A DNA stretch of 64,000 nt from Onchidella celtica (GCA_963931925.1 OZ007573.1:36278084-36342083), one strand, 5' to 3'. Positions 12,328 through 25,452 are shown, counted from the first letter of the stretch. Program-made: numbers and translations. Notes: a model not told the origin generated them from the letters alone.

Positions 12328-12739
12328 CAGGGGTGGCTAAACTTGCTTTATGTAAGAGCCATATAATTTTGGTAAACTTCAGAATGATGTTCGAGAGCCA
12401 CAAAATATAGATAAAATTCACACGCATGGTTTTGTTGTTACATACATGTTACAACCATTTTATATGAATATTAAGAAATACGTGTATACAACAATATTCA
12501 CTCCTGTATGCAGTTTTTTGAGCTGTCAATTTGCATTAGTTTCAGTAATCACAAAGTACACATAATATTTTATGCCAAATGTTTTCAAAATCTTAATTGA
12601 TGTCTGATTTGACAATACTGAACGTAGCCAAAACGTTAATGAACTACGGGAAAACGTACCAATTTGCATTTCAGTGAGAAAATTTGACTGCCAAAAATAA
12701 GACTAAAATGGTTAACGAGACGCTGTTTGGCTACCCCTG
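12328..12739. mobile_element. hAT-type MITE, copy 1
   Basis: The left end CAGGGGTGGCTAAAC and right end GTTTGGCTACCCCTG are inverted repeats of the hAT type. The flanking 8 bp match at only four positions, so the target duplication has decayed or is not exact. Interior sequence (GAAATACGTGTAT, CAATCACAAAGTACACAT) is shared with 39240-39588 in the same orientation. No transposase frame. Confidence 0.7.
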
Positions 12740-14870
12740 CTATAGTAGAAAGACCGTTCTTTGTTCTCACCACTGTTCAGCTGTGATGCATAACAGAAAA
12801 AAAAAACACCAACAACGGGCACTTGCATCATAATTGTATTACCTACATCATGGTTCTAATAAGTCTTGAGTACCTGCATGTTGTCCTACACAATGATACA
12901 AAGGATCCATGGGTAAAGACTGAGTAAAAAGTGAGAAAACTCATCCCCTCATTCTCTCTCATTAACAATAACGACCATCCGCCACAGCATTCTCTATGCC
13001 GGCGACCACATCACCATTGCAGTAGCCTGAGCACCCTCCGTCAGCATCCCTCCATCACATTATACATTACCCAGTGGGCTAATGATTTTCCTGTCCGAGT
13101 GATTTAGTCATCAGTGGTCAACCATCCATCTAAACCTGTCGGCAGGCTGACCACTTGACCACTGGCCAGCGCCCCGACAAGTTCGGTAAACTCTTCCATT
13201 CTATTAGGGGGGAGGTGAGAGGAGAAAAGGCGGAGGGTGAAGAGAAAAAGTTTCGCATGAGGATGAGGATGACGTTATGAAAGGGCGTTAAGGAAAGAGG
13301 ACCTGGAAAACACACCGGCAGGAGGCATTTCGTGTAGCAACAATTCACATATTTATAGTTACATTATTTGTATATTAATTGCAGTCGAATTAAGATGATG
13401 AGTTACAGTTAGTTGCAGATTAGGATAGCCATTTATTTGGAAATTCTGAATTGAATATATCTCTATTTTGATTTGTATTGTTTGAGTAATGTAATAATAT
13501 TACGGCCCTGCCGGCCTGACCAAACTTTATACTCTTGTTATTTAATAATTTCTTGTGTGTTTGAGTGTACTAGCCCAAGTGTGAGTTTAGGTACCTCTCG
13601 TGTAGTCGAGAGCTATATCCTCTTAAATACCTAACTCAGCTCGTGACAAACAGTTAATATCTGTCGTCACTTTCTGCAAATTCTCTACTGCCTACCCTCT
13701 ACTCATACGCTTCGCGTCAATACATAGTACAACATTCAGATGCTTAAGGGCTGCCATTTGTGTAATAAACTGACACCGTTTCCAATTTTATTCTATTGCA
13801 AGATTTGGATGAGAAACAAAGCGAGCAAAACTGTAGGTTAATAATCTGCCTATCTCTAGCCTCACCCCCTCCTAGCACAGCGTCAGTAATACAATGTTTA
13901 GGCAGAGGCATCGAGATAATGCCCCTAATATGTAAATGTGTTTTTATACTGGATTTTGTATTTACATTTTAATAAATAATAGGAGCTCCGCCTGGACATT
14001 TTATTTAATCACATTGGAGGTGATTTGGCAAAACATTGGAATACCCACATTTCATAAACAGCCCCAACTGCATAATAATTAATGTAAGAATACAAATCTC
14101 GGAAAGTTATTGCCAACGATAATTCTCATGCCTGGGAAAACCCAGTACAAACATGAACATAAAAGGCTTGATAATATCGAGTTAACCCCTAGTACAACAG
14201 AGTAATAACTTACTCAGCATGAGCAATCGGCCAGTGAACCGTCATAACTCCAAATAAGCTACTTTATGGCTTCCATTTGTATGAAGCCAGCCATAAAGTA
14301 CCATGTTCGCTCGATTTTGGCGATTTATGCTTTCTGCCCCCCCCCCCCCAAGTTTTTACCCCCATGCTCGCTTTTCAGAGCCCCAGCTTCCCGTCTCCCT
14401 CGCTATCGTATGGGTAACCAGCTATCAAAATGGTGAATACCCATGATAGGTCCTTGATGTTCTTTAAAGGCATTTTACATGGAGTACTTAATTGTGTCAT
14501 TAGAACAGTCGTAACTGATTTTTTTTATACAATTCAACAACTTTGCTTTTCCCGCCCGCCTCTTTGTCTATAAATTCGATATCATGATTGAAAGAGCTTA
14601 CTATACTCTCTCTAGCAACACCCCGACGGCCCTTTTTCATGCACTGGGGGCACCGGCCCCCTCCCCACCTCAGAGAATACAATTTTTTTAGACGTCCCCT
14701 TCCTCCTATATGCTGTTCGTATGCTGGGGGCTCCCCCCCCCCACTTCCTCCGTGTGAGCGTGCGTACATTATGTCTAGCCCCCTGAAGGCATATTATCAG
14801 AGCCGACAAGAGAAAATCAGTCAGTCGTAAATGCTCCGAACTGCCAGTACATTCACGGAGGAACAACCTG
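12740..14870. other. Unique sequence
   Basis: No recognised gene. C-runs occur at 14337-14349 and 14735-14742. GGCTTCCATTTGTATGAAGCC near 14270 is a short palindrome-like hairpin. Confidence 0.5.
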
Positions 14871-15209
14871 CAGGCAGGATCAGTGGCTTTAGTATTTGAT
14901 GCACTTCTATATATATAACCTGGCTGTGCTGTACGACATGCAGGCAGGATCATTGGCTTTAGTATTTCATGCACTTCTATAGAACCTGGCTGTGCTGTAC
15001 GACATGCAGGCAGGATCACTGGCTTTAGTATTTGATGCACTTCTATAGAACCTGGCTGTGCTGTACGACATGCAGGCAGGATCAGTGGCTTTAGTATTTG
15101 ATGCACTTCTATAGAACCTGGCTGTGCAGTACGACATGCAGGCAGGATCAGTGGCTTTAGTATTTGATGCACTTCTATAGAACCTGGCTGTGCTGTACGA
15201 CATGCAGGA
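14871..15209. repeat. 66 bp minisatellite, five copies
   Basis: CAGGCAGGATCA-type unit starts are at 14871, 14941, 15007, 15073 and 15139, with a final partial start at 15205. Spacings are 70, 66, 66, 66 and 66. The first unit has an extra TATA. Units also hold GCTTTAGTATTTGATGCAC and CCTGGCTGTGCTGTACGAC. Because 66 is a multiple of three, a minus-strand frame stays open; this is not evidence for a protein. Confidence 0.9.
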
Positions 15210-15542
15210 AAATCCATGGTATTTAGTTCGTGAAGACAATTTTGGATATGTAGTGAAAATACTCACAACTGGAGTTTTGTAAGAATTTGATAGAACTGTG
15301 TTGTCTACTTTTTAAAAGACTTGATTTGGGCAAAAATACGACTTTGTCTTTCTCGTTTGGTACAAAGTTTGATTAAGACCAAAACGATTATGCTTGTGGA
15401 GAAATTTTGGATGTGCGAAAAATATTTAAGAATAAGAGACTGACAAAAAAAACACAACAACAACCGAACAATGAATGGAGGAAGGAAATGAACAATAGCC
15501 TTTGTGAAAAATAAAATTATAAATAACCTGATCGAGTTATAA

Positions 15543-15895
15543 ATTTATGAATGAATAAACGGCAATGAATGAATGAGTAAATATTTAAATGAATGAATGA
15601 ATATATGAATGAATGAACGAATGAATCAATGAACGAACGAATGGATGGATGAATGAAGGAATGAATGAATGAATGAATATTGTGTTCATGATAAAATGAA
15701 CGAATGAACGAATCAAATGAATGAATGAATGAATGAATGAATGAATGAATGAATGAATGAATGAATGAATGAATGAACATGTTCATGATAAAATAAATGA
15801 ATTCATGCATGCAGGAATGAATGAATGAACGAATGAATGAATGAATGAATGAATGAGGTGTAATTTTACGAATTGACTGAATGAATGAATGAAAG
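15543..15895. repeat. AATG tetranucleotide array
   Basis: GAATGAATG units with AAC, GGATG and ATTCATG variants. GTTCATGATAAAATGAA recurs near 15683 and 15780, marking an internal duplication of roughly 97 bp. The reverse strand reads as a spurious His-Ser-Phe-Ile frame. Confidence 0.93.
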
Positions 15896-15899
15896 CTTT

Positions 15900-16640
15900 T
15901 ACAGACTACAAGAACTCCACTGACATTGATGAGCATCAGAACCCGCTGACCCATCCATTATTCACCACAACGGAGAAACAGATCGGAAATACCCGAGAGC
16001 GGTGTCGGCAAACCCATAATAACCAGTCAGCAAACACACAAACGGACCAGTAAACAAACAGTGCTTGCCACACCAGGCCTGTTCAGTCACACAAACTGAG
16101 AGACGCTGTCTGAACAAGGTGTGAAATGATCCACAAATTGAGCCGTGCGAAATCGAACGGGTTTAGCAGAGCGGTCGAATGCGATTCTCGTATTCGGATT
16201 TACTTTAGTTTATTCTATTTTATTATTCTAATTATAAATATCGAGTTATTTCAGTTCCATTTATGACATAGTTTAAGCCTTTGACTACCGCTGGCTTTTC
16301 TGAAGTCCTGTTTATATCAACATCTGATTATTCCAAGCAGTTCAAATAGTAAATTGGATTCTAAATTATGAAATTGAATTGCACTTCAAAGTTACTAAAG
16401 CAGAACCGAAACTTACAACTGATCGGAGATAATAAAGAACTGGCAATAACCCTGTGCCAGTACTGAAAGGGTTAAGGTCGAGCTGTGTAATTCTCTTGTT
16501 ATTTTGTAACTTAAATAGGGCATTGCGAAGTACAGGTTTTCTTTCGTTGCATTTTCTGCCATGTTCCAATTTTGTACTACTAAGATCTCACCGTTTTCTG
16601 TGTTTGTTTTTTAAAATTATAATTAGTTTAACTTTTAAAT
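15900..16640. other. Unique sequence
   Basis: No recognised gene or repeat. Confidence 0.45.
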
Positions 16641-16644
16641 CTGC

Positions 16645-16905
16645 TCAAGAGAGTGGTAAAAAACTCCTCAGGTGGAGCGAGGCAGATGAGGATCTTCAGA
16701 GGAAGAGTGGATTGTTGCATTAGATGTTTCGGCCTTTAACTTCCTGACATCTTCTAGAACCCCCGGCCACACGGAATTCATGACTGTCAGTGTTCGTCAT
16801 CCACCCTTTTTTTTTTTTTTCGTCGCCAGGCTCTTCTTTGGATTTGAACCCGTACCGCTTGGTTTCTGTTTTTTGTGCAGGTGTCTTATCCATTTTTCCA
16901 TTCAT
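16645..16905 (-). mobile_element. tRNA-derived SINE, family A, copy 1
   Basis: In reverse the head has AATGGATAAGACACCTGCAC and GGGTTCAAATCC, the latter a good RNA polymerase III B box. The body carries CCGGGGGTTCTAGAAGATG, GGCCGAAACATC and CCACTCTTCCTCTGAAG. The copy at 24257-24512 is its plus-strand relative. Confidence 0.72.
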
Positions 16906-17846
16906 TACCTTTTAAAGAATATCCGTGCACCTGCATTTTACTTCTTCCGCAATTCGCCCGAACAAGACATTATATAAGTAGATGTGTGCCGTATTTTTCA
17001 GATGTTCCATGTCATGTTGCTTCATGTAGTAAGCCCGTTATTGAATTATAGTATTATAAGTTACTAGCTGAGTTCCCGGCCCTGCCCTGGATAAATCGAT
17101 TTATTAGTTTCAGTTCTGGGTGATTATTATGGACCTGCTTCATTTTACCTGTTCCTTTAGCTTTATTTTATATTTATTTGTTTGTTTGTTTTTAGATATG
17201 TTTTACTGCTCTCCCTCTGCGCGTTGACGTCCTGCGCATCCCGCCAGCATCCGTCAAATGGCCATGATTTGCGCACGGGTTAGTTTGTTTGTTAGTGAAC
17301 ACATGGCAGGAATTGATAACGTCATGATTGTGTTAATGGAAAAGAAAGCTATCATTCGGTCTGGAGTCGTGAGCTTTGTTTTTTACCATTCGAAGAATGG
17401 GGCAGTTACTAGTATTAATAACCTAGGCATACTGAAAACACAAACCTGTACTTTTGGCCCTTCAGCGTCAATCTCCCAATTCCAGGCCCTTTCTTTTTCC
17501 TAGTCTAGGCACACTGAGAACACACAAAGTTTCATACTCTAACTCAGTCTCATCATTCAAACCAGTCCTAACCAGAAGTTGTTTTGTGAGTGTGATACAG
17601 ATACCATAACCAATCTCAAGTACGTACATTTGCCGAAAAATAGATCGAACGCCAATGTGTCGCAACCTAGAAACTAATACAAACGTTCTGCGAGTTGTTA
17701 ATTATTTTTTATTTTCTGTGCCGGCGACAAGACGACAGTCTATACTAAGCGTTGTATAAAATCTGAGGGCCACTGAATCAGCATTAACAGAGGAGTAGTG
17801 AAAGGCGCGCTGCAATTGTCGTAAAGTTTCACTTTTATTAATATAG
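16906..17846. other. Mostly unique sequence
   Basis: A fragment of the 17847 repeat family start lies at 17062-17106. TTTG repeats at 17175-17195. No gene. Confidence 0.45.
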
Positions 17847-18260
17847 ATTATACTAGATGAGGGTTAAATCTGTGAACCCATCGTTCTCTTTTTTATTATA
17901 ATTTTTTTTTGGGGGGGGGGGGTGTCTAGAAAGCTTCCCATATTCTACAGCTTTACTGCAGATTTCATGTGCATCGGAGCACTACGCAATCATTTCTGAT
18001 AGGAAATTGCGCGCACCGAATTTAACGTGTATTAATATCGTTTCCGGTGCGATGGGCTTACTGCAGGGAGCCAAAACAAAGATCAAAGTATTTTACATGT
18101 TTACCACTTTTTATTTAAAAATATCTGAAACTTGAATTAACATGTTAACACAATCAGTCGATACAAAAGTGATTAGGCTGGAATAGTTGACATTTGGGAA
18201 AATTAACTTTATGATCGTTGAAACTGTCATTTAGACTGTAGCGACGAGCAAAGAAAAAAA
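17847..18260 (+). repeat. Dispersed repeat family, copy 1
   Basis: Starts ACTAGATGAGGGTTAAATC and ends near TTTAGACTGTAGCGACGAGC. It is collinear with 32690-33085, sharing AAATTGCGCGCA, GATGGGCTTACT, GAGCCAAAACAAAGATCA and TTTTTATTTAAAAATA. It contains T- and G-runs that the other copy lacks. A fragment of the same start (ACTAGCTGAGTTCCCGGCC) lies at 17062. Class unknown; no open frame. Confidence 0.7.
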
Positions 18261-19161
18261 AGGACAAAAACTGCACCACAATGAATTTCTCCCGCCACTA
18301 TTTTTTTTGTTGTTATAATAAGATAATGATGTATCAGTTGTGTGTACCATGTAAATGTGCTTTTAAACCCTCTGAGAAAGTGAATTTCCCTCAATGGAAA
18401 TAAATAATTCTCATATATTTTTCATCAAGCTATGAGGACAGTATTTCTGTCATGTTACTTCCGTGGAAATAAGTGAACTAACTAGGAAAGCTAAGGACAG
18501 GATTGGGTGGAGGAGATTTTGTCGTGACATCCACTGTAGCAGCTAACATCGATGACGATGAAGCCGACAGGTGACAGGTGACTTCCGTGTACAATAAACC
18601 ACTAAAAACCTCGATAATGAATTAAATAATAATAACAACAACAAACAAAAAAAGATTTGTGTTCAGTATTTCCAGATTGCTGGACTGAATTTCCTAAGTA
18701 ATTAATTTCATTTCAAAATAAGGAAATATAGATTGTCTCGAAAGTAAACTTTTCCGACCCTTGAAGTATTGGAAATAATCGTATTCGTGCAATGCTTCCA
18801 TCTGTTCTATGAAATCGTCCATTGGAGTAAATTGCACCGTTGTGAAATGGCCAGGCTGAGAGCATTTTCAAGAAAAGATGACTGTGTAAGAGTAACACTA
18901 ATATTCTCTCCCTTAGCGCCCTTGATTATGTAATGACGAAATCGCGTGTTGAACTAAGGCAAAGATTCTTAGTGCCTGAAGGGGAGTCCTGAGCACTTTG
19001 GATGGACAGAAGGGTGGAGTGAAAAAGGTAAGAAAAAACAGAGACGGAGAAACGGGGATTTCTCTCTCCCGTCTCAATGGGATTTGTCAGATCAAAGAGA
19101 TCAATTATGCAGAAGGTGACGTTACAGGCTGTCAGGTATAGACAGATTGGGGATCAGTGAG

Positions 19162-19217
19162 TAGACAGACAGATAAATAACAAATAGATAGACAGACCGA
19201 CAGACAGACAAAAAGAC

Positions 19218-19272
<55 letters not shown>

Positions 19273-19293
19273 CAGACAAACAAACAGACATAC

Positions 19294-19344
<51 letters not shown>

Positions 19345-19365
19345 CAGACAAACAAACAGACATGC

Positions 19366-19414
<49 letters not shown>

Positions 19415-19423
19415 TACAGATAA

Positions 19424-19462
<39 letters not shown>

Positions 19463-19463
19463 T

Positions 19464-19497
<34 letters not shown>

Positions 19498-19519
19498 GGA
19501 TAGATTGATAGATAGATCT

Positions 19520-19610
<91 letters not shown>
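19162..19610. repeat. GATA/GACA array
   Basis: Mostly GATA, with GACA blocks near 19190-19217, 19271-19293, 19342-19365 and 19394-19414. Near-duplicate blocks (GACAGACAAACAAACAGACAT) show higher-order duplication. Confidence 0.95.
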
Positions 19611-19611
<1 letters not shown>

Positions 19612-20374
19612 ATAAAATGACTACAAAGAGAAGGACGGAGTATACACTGAACACTGGGAGGAAAGATGCGCACACTGAGATATTGAGACACGGCTGGAAA
19701 GCGCAAAAACTGACGAAGGAAAAATATGATTAGCAACAAGATTAAGAATCTCCGTTTTTCTCTTCTTTTGTTTTTTTGTCAGCGCAAAAATCCCGGATTA
19801 CATTCTGTCGCGACGGAGCTCTATTTCGGCAGATTACAAGGACAGATTGTCTAAATATTGCACAGAAATTTAATGTTTAAAGATTTGCTGCAGTTAGGCA
19901 GAAGACATAGAAGACAAAATCAGGCCTTGTGCTCCGTGGAATAAAACAGAAATTGGTCCTATCGAAGGTATGGTTACACGTAATTCAACCAAATGCAATT
20001 AGTTCTAATAAAATAAAAACAACTAACACCGTATGCATAATTTTTTTTTTATGGACTTAGAACAGAAAGTATCCAAAATTGCTTCAGTGTCTATTCGTTA
20101 CGTCTGAGTGTCAGTGTTTTCTACCCGGGAATGGAAATAGTTCTCATAATTTCTTTCATAACTTGGCAAAAGCAGGGTCGTGGTTGATTGATTTCAGATC
20201 TGACGGGAAGTGCTCTACACAGAACTAGACGATAGGATAAGCATATGTAAGTGATACAGCTATATCTGTTCTGCTCTTGACTGTTCGCCATTTTTGTAAA
20301 ATTTAATTTTTTTTGTTTGTTGTTCGCCTATCATCCCTACCCGCCACCCTCTCTCCCATAAATGGATCTGAGGA

Positions 20375-20470
20375 CTATATGACCTGACCAGGGTACTGGA
20401 GGTCCCTGGTTCGAATTTTAGACGAAAACCCAACCAAAGCAGTTGCGCACGGTGCTATTAGGGAGTCAAG
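20375..20470 (+). mobile_element. tRNA-derived SINE fragment
   Basis: GGTCCCTGGTTCGAAT at 20401-20416 is a good B box. The upstream sequence (ACTATATGACCTGACCAGGG) is a poorer tRNA-like half. This is a partial copy. Confidence 0.5.
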
Positions 20471-20666
20471 CGCCATTACAACCTTTTCTGGCAATGGAAG
20501 AATGCAGTAGTTTGTATTGCATTGTTATATTTTGTTGAACGGGTTCTACAATGAGATAGATTAACTTCATGTTATCTAATCCTTGGTACCCATTCTGTTT
20601 AGTTCTTCCAGCACCATTCCTTACAGTTTCGATACATCTGAAGATTTTGAGACAATGAATTTATTC

Positions 20667-20901
20667 GTGAGTGGATCTGACGAAATTGGGCTTAAGGTGA
20701 ACAGATTCCTGAGAAAACCACTCCATAGTCGGTGATATTTTCTATGGAATGTGAGATTTGCTTATAAAATGAGAGACGAGCGATTTTTCTGCATTCAGTT
20801 GAAATATTTGGCTTGAAAGTGTTTTAGAAATATCTTATTTTGATTTTTTAAAAGAGGTTTAAGAATTTTACATTTAGCTCGGTTTTGTCAGATCCACCCA
20901 C
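20667..20901 (+). mobile_element. Uninterrupted MITE, same family as 3594-4128
   Basis: 235 bp with matching ends: GTGAGTGGATCTGACG on the left, and CAGATCCACCCAC on the right (reverse GTGGGTGGATCTGAC). The interior, including GATATTTTCTATGG and TTTTCTGCATTCAGTTGAA, is collinear with the two halves at 3594-3657 and 3966-4128. It serves as the empty-site comparison for the LINE insertion there. Confidence 0.6.
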
Positions 20902-22910
20902 ATTTACAGCAAATTCTCCCACTTTCATTGTCAATGCATACTAACACATTTAAGATAACAATAACGATCTCTGCTACATTGTGGAGAAAGATTACCCCGT
21001 GATTGTTCAGTCCCTACTGCACCATACCACAGGTTTATGCGCATCATGCACCAGTGATGGACGCCAAATGACCGCAGTTTTGCTGCGGATATCGGAAAAG
21101 TCATTAGAGCGCTGCCAGGGTTAGATAGCTCTATATGGTCAGCTTTCATCTTGATAATGATAGTTTTATGAGATCCCTTTGGTCGTTGCTGTGGAGTGGA
21201 AGCGGTAGAAGCCTGCAGCGGCAACGATAATGACTGCAGGGGGAAGATGATATAATGTGGCATGGTGAGTCCTATCAAAAGGTCACAGCACGAGGAATAA
21301 TGGAAATTCGTGAGTTTTAAGTGAAATCAACCAATCAATCATATTCTCTTAATGAAGATTCCATAGACTGAGAATGATATACAATCAAATATGTATACAT
21401 TATTGAATTGCCAATAAACTCTTTTCCCTTACTATCTGGAAAAGGGTAATTACTTTCACTTCTAGAGCTATTATCTTAGAAATAATAAGGACAACAGCCA
21501 CAGCAACAACAACAGCAACAACGAAAGCAGTTATTCCAGCCCAACTTCATCTTAACCGACTCATTTCTAAAAACAGCTGATATGTTAGAGAATTGCAACG
21601 CTATAATTCTACATTCTCAGAGGTTCGCCTCAAATCAGCATAAAAGTAATCTAACCCAGGTGATATTAAGGACTGTTAAGACGGGGCACGTTTGATTTAG
21701 ACACGCTGACTATGCAAGTAAATATCTGACAATAGATGGTGCTGTTATTGCTATGTTTAAACACATTCTATTAACCCTTTCAGTACATTCCACAGTCATG
21801 TTGTGTTGATCAGTAACTTCGTGGATCTGTCAGTTAGTTTCAGACTTCAAACCAGAAGACTTCTAAATGTTTCTTGAGCTGGGCGCGCATCTGAGACTTT
21901 CTGTCGCGTTGTAACCGTGCGTTGGTTTCATGTACCCGTTGTCTCTACAATGTGCACGTGTCTCGCAGGTAGGCGTGTGCATGTGCATTCATTCCCCTAG
22001 ATCTCTCAAAACAAAAATGCGACTCGATTGCAACGCAACAAAGTCGTAAGTGTCCATCTCGCCTAGACTTCCAAGTTATTATACCAAAATTTCACATACA
22101 TCTGAAGATCCATGTGCTGCCTTCTTACGTACACAAGTTGTTTTCTCTATGGAAAATTGCCCCCCCCCCCCACACACACACACTCTACTTTCTATTGATC
22201 TCATCAACAACTCAGATGAGGAAAATCTGACCAAGGCGGGCCAACATGTTGCACTGGTCACTTCGTGGAGGGTCAGGACTGGCCGTAATTATTATCGATC
22301 TCCAACGGTCGTGAAATATGCAGGAGTAGATATCATCTTGGTCTCCAGCTAACGCCAGCTGCTGAACGCGCTTTGTGATTTTCTAAACCGTCCTGATTTG
22401 GAGACGCCAGGACAATAGAAGGTAAATAAATATCCAAATGACTGTTGGGGTCATGTGTCCAGCATGACGTCTGTTTGCACAATAAACATTTTGTAAAGTT
22501 TTAGGCTGGGGTTAGAGTTCAGTTTAATTAACTGGCCATAATTACGTTTCGCCGATGCCATGGTCACATTACCTTTTTCGGAAGTTGGTTACAAGTTAAG
22601 AACAAAAATCCCATTCTGAACTTGGGTTATGTATTCTAGATAGCCGCTAACATCGACATACTTGCGTTAAACTGGGAAGTTACTGGGAGGAAATGGGTGA
22701 AATCAGAACATTGATGACATGTGTACTTCGTCCGTATTCTTGTGAGCAATCAAGAAACCCAGATATCTCCCCAGTCATCCGGCCACCCACTCAGTCAGTC
22801 ATCTGGTAAGCCAGTAACTTTACTTTCCATCTAAAAACGGATCTTCTATCCAACTAATTATCCAGCCAGTCACTCATCCCTTCATGAAGCCACTCTTCCA
22901 GCCCTTAGCT
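20902..22910. other. Unique sequence
   Basis: CAACAG repeats near 21490-21530 and a C-run/CA tract at 22160-22184. No gene. Confidence 0.45.
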
Positions 22911-23312
22911 ATCCGTCCATCCATCCACCCATCCATCCATCCGTCCATCCACCCATCCAGCCAGCCGGCCAACAGTCACCCAGCCAGTCACACATTCTTT
23001 CATGAAGCCAATATTCCAACACCTATCCATCCATCCATCCACCTATCCATCCATTCATCCACCCATCCATCCATCTACTCAACTACATTCATCCATCCAT
23101 CATCCATCCATCTACTCACCTACCCACCCATCCATCCACCTACTCGACCACCCACCCACCCACCCACCCATCCATCCACCCATCCATCCATCCATCCATC
23201 CACCCACCCACCCATCCATCCATACATCTACTCACAAACCCATCCATTCATCCGTCTATCCATCCGTCTACTCACCCACCCACCCATCCACCCATCCATC
23301 CATCCAACAACC
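22911..23312. repeat. ATCC/ACCC tetranucleotide array
   Basis: CCATCCATCCAT units mixed with CCACCCACCC. CAGTCAC..TTCATGAAGCCA occurs at about 22872 and 22989, showing duplication at the left edge. Forward frames are Pro/Ser/Ile/His repeats. Confidence 0.93.
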
Positions 23313-23896
23313 AATCACCACACCCCATAAACGCATCCTACACCACTGATGACTTTCATCCCCACCCCACAAACACATCAATGATTTACACACAGAAAAT
23401 TCGTTTATGTGGACGCGTTAGGTAATCGAACCCGCTGTTGCTCACTGAGAGACAGTCAAGACAGATCTTGCACACCTTTTTCTCAAATATTTTAGGTCAA
23501 TTGATCCAAGGACTATTTTGACGGGATAATTTAATGTACATTTTGCATTCTTCACCTGAAAAGTCCCAAAATGGGCATTGTTTAGCAGGCCATTGTTTAT
23601 GAAATTATTTTACAGGCATGCGACTTAGAAATCATTGGTTTAGACTGATACTTTATAATAATCAAAGATATTAATCTTCGCCTATAGCATAGCATGGAAT
23701 AAATCTAGGAAAGAAAAAGGCTAAATACTCTGTAGTAAATAGAATTTTAACAGTACACAGAACACCCCTTGCGGCTATTCCCAAATGACATTTTTTTACG
23801 CAAATCTTTCAGCTGCCTCACCACGTCGTGCTGGCCACAATATGACATCCACATCCTGATGTCCACTCGATGAGCTCACAAATCGATGACCAGCGG

Positions 23897-24247
23897 TCAC
23901 CTGTGGTGACCTAAACCCTCAATGACGTTCAGTAATGGTAATCTCCCACACACTATCAGTTCATTAAGAGGGAGACCAAGAGGGCCGAGAAGGGGCCATA
24001 TTTTTGTGGTATCTCCCTGGTGTCCACTTAACACTGGGCCTCCAACAGCTGTACAAGGATTTTTATTGACCCACGCCCCCATAAAGTACTCGAAATTGGT
24101 TTGATAAGTCAACATGTGAGTCTTCAGATGTGCCTGAGATCTTGATATTGTAAACACGATTTTGTACCTCTCACCCAGTGCTGTAAAATTTTTGCTTCGA
24201 GACGAGTTGTCAACCACCCAATGAAAAAGTTTGAAAAATTGGAGCAC
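23897..24247 (-). other. Unexplained 116-codon open frame
   Basis: A minus-strand frame in complex sequence, abutting the SINE at 24257. It contains PCTAVGGPVLSGHQGDTTK and WPLLGPLGLPLNELIVCGR. Composition is not obviously repetitive. It could be part of an unrecognised repeat; I cannot assign a function. Confidence 0.2.
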
Positions 24248-24256
24248 TTAGGAACA

Positions 24257-24512
24257 GTGCAATGTTGGCAAAGTGGATAAGACACCTGCACAAAACAGAA
24301 ACCAAGCGGTACCGATTCAAACCTAAAGAAGAGAGCCTGGCGAGGAAAAAAAAAAAAGGTTCGTGACGAAGACCGAGAGGTGTGACCTCGGTGTGGCCGG
24401 GGTTCTAGAAGATGTCAGGAAAGTTAAAGGCCGAAACATCTAATGAAAGAATCCACTCTTCCTCTGAAGGTCGTCATCTGTCTCGCTCCACCTGAGGAGT
24501 ATCTTACCACCC
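24257..24512 (+). mobile_element. tRNA-derived SINE, family A, copy 2
   Basis: The head has TGGCAAAGTGG (A box) and GGTACCGATTCAAACC (degenerate B box). An A-run, then the body with GGCCGGGGTTCTAGAAGATG, collinear with the minus-strand copy at 16645-16905. It is followed by a 30 bp segment (24513-24542) that recurs inverted at 26557-26586. Confidence 0.75.
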
Positions 24513-24751
24513 AAAGCCACTCTATACTATACAAGCCTGGCCAAGTTAGAATCACACACTACCCTACGGAGGCCCACAAAACCTGACACGCGCAGCGGCG
24601 AACGTAGCCTAGGTCTCGCTAACTCGATTTGGCTGATGCACAGGAAACGTTTGGTACTGGTACCGGTACTAAGTAGCCTACTACTAGATCTAGGCCTAGT
24701 AGTTTGTTTTTTTTAAATCATCGAATGTTATTCATATTGCATCATCATTGC

Positions 24752-24752
<1 letters not shown>

Positions 24753-24789
<37 letters not shown>

Positions 24790-25257
24790 GTGTATGACGA
24801 ATAGTGAATAAATTATTTTTTAAAATTTAAACAACAATAACCTAGATCGATACAGATAGATAGATAGTTGTATGTATTAAAAAAGTGGGGAGAGAGAGAG
24901 AGAGAGACAGCGAGAGATGGGAAGAGAGAATAATGACGTGTGACAGTGATTTAAGAGAGATAATAGAGAGGAAGAGAGAGAGAGAGTGGGGGTGGGGGAG
25001 ATGGGAAGAGAGAATAATGACGTGTGAGAGTGGTTTAAGAGAGATAATAGAGAGGGAGAGAGAGAGAGAGAGAGAGAGGGGGAGAGAGAGAGATTAACGA
25101 AGGGTGAGTGTGTATGACGAATGGTGAATACTTTAAAAACAACAACAGAAAGAGATAGATAATATAAATTATGCCAGATAGCTATGGTGAAGAGAGATTA
25201 GTGAAGTGGGAGAGTGTCTGTCTAATGAATAGTTATAGAAAGAGAGAGTGTGAGAGT

Positions 25258-25299
<42 letters not shown>

Positions 25300-25404
25300 C
25301 AGAGCTAGGTAGAAGATAGAGGGGGGGGAGGAGAGGGAGAGAAGATACTAAGAGAGGAAGAGACACAGACAGACAGACAAACAGATAGGTAGAAGATAGA
25401 GGGA

Positions 25405-25452
<48 letters not shown>

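Noticed and set aside
14871..15209. CRISPR-like regular array
   Set aside because: Whole units repeat with no variable spacers, and the genome is eukaryotic.
14612..15217. 201-codon frame over the 66 bp minisatellite
   Set aside because: The open frame follows from a unit length divisible by three; flanks are not coding-like.
15517..15954. 145-codon His-Ser-Phe-Ile frame
   Set aside because: Produced by the AATG array read in reverse.
19122..19739. Tyr-Leu-Ser-Ile frames over GATA arrays (also at 29 kb, 43 kb, 45 kb, 50 kb)
   Set aside because: GATA read in reverse yields this repeat in every frame; not proteins.
22884..23349. Pro/His/Ser/Ile frames of 115-148 codons
   Set aside because: Translations of the ATCC/ACCC array.
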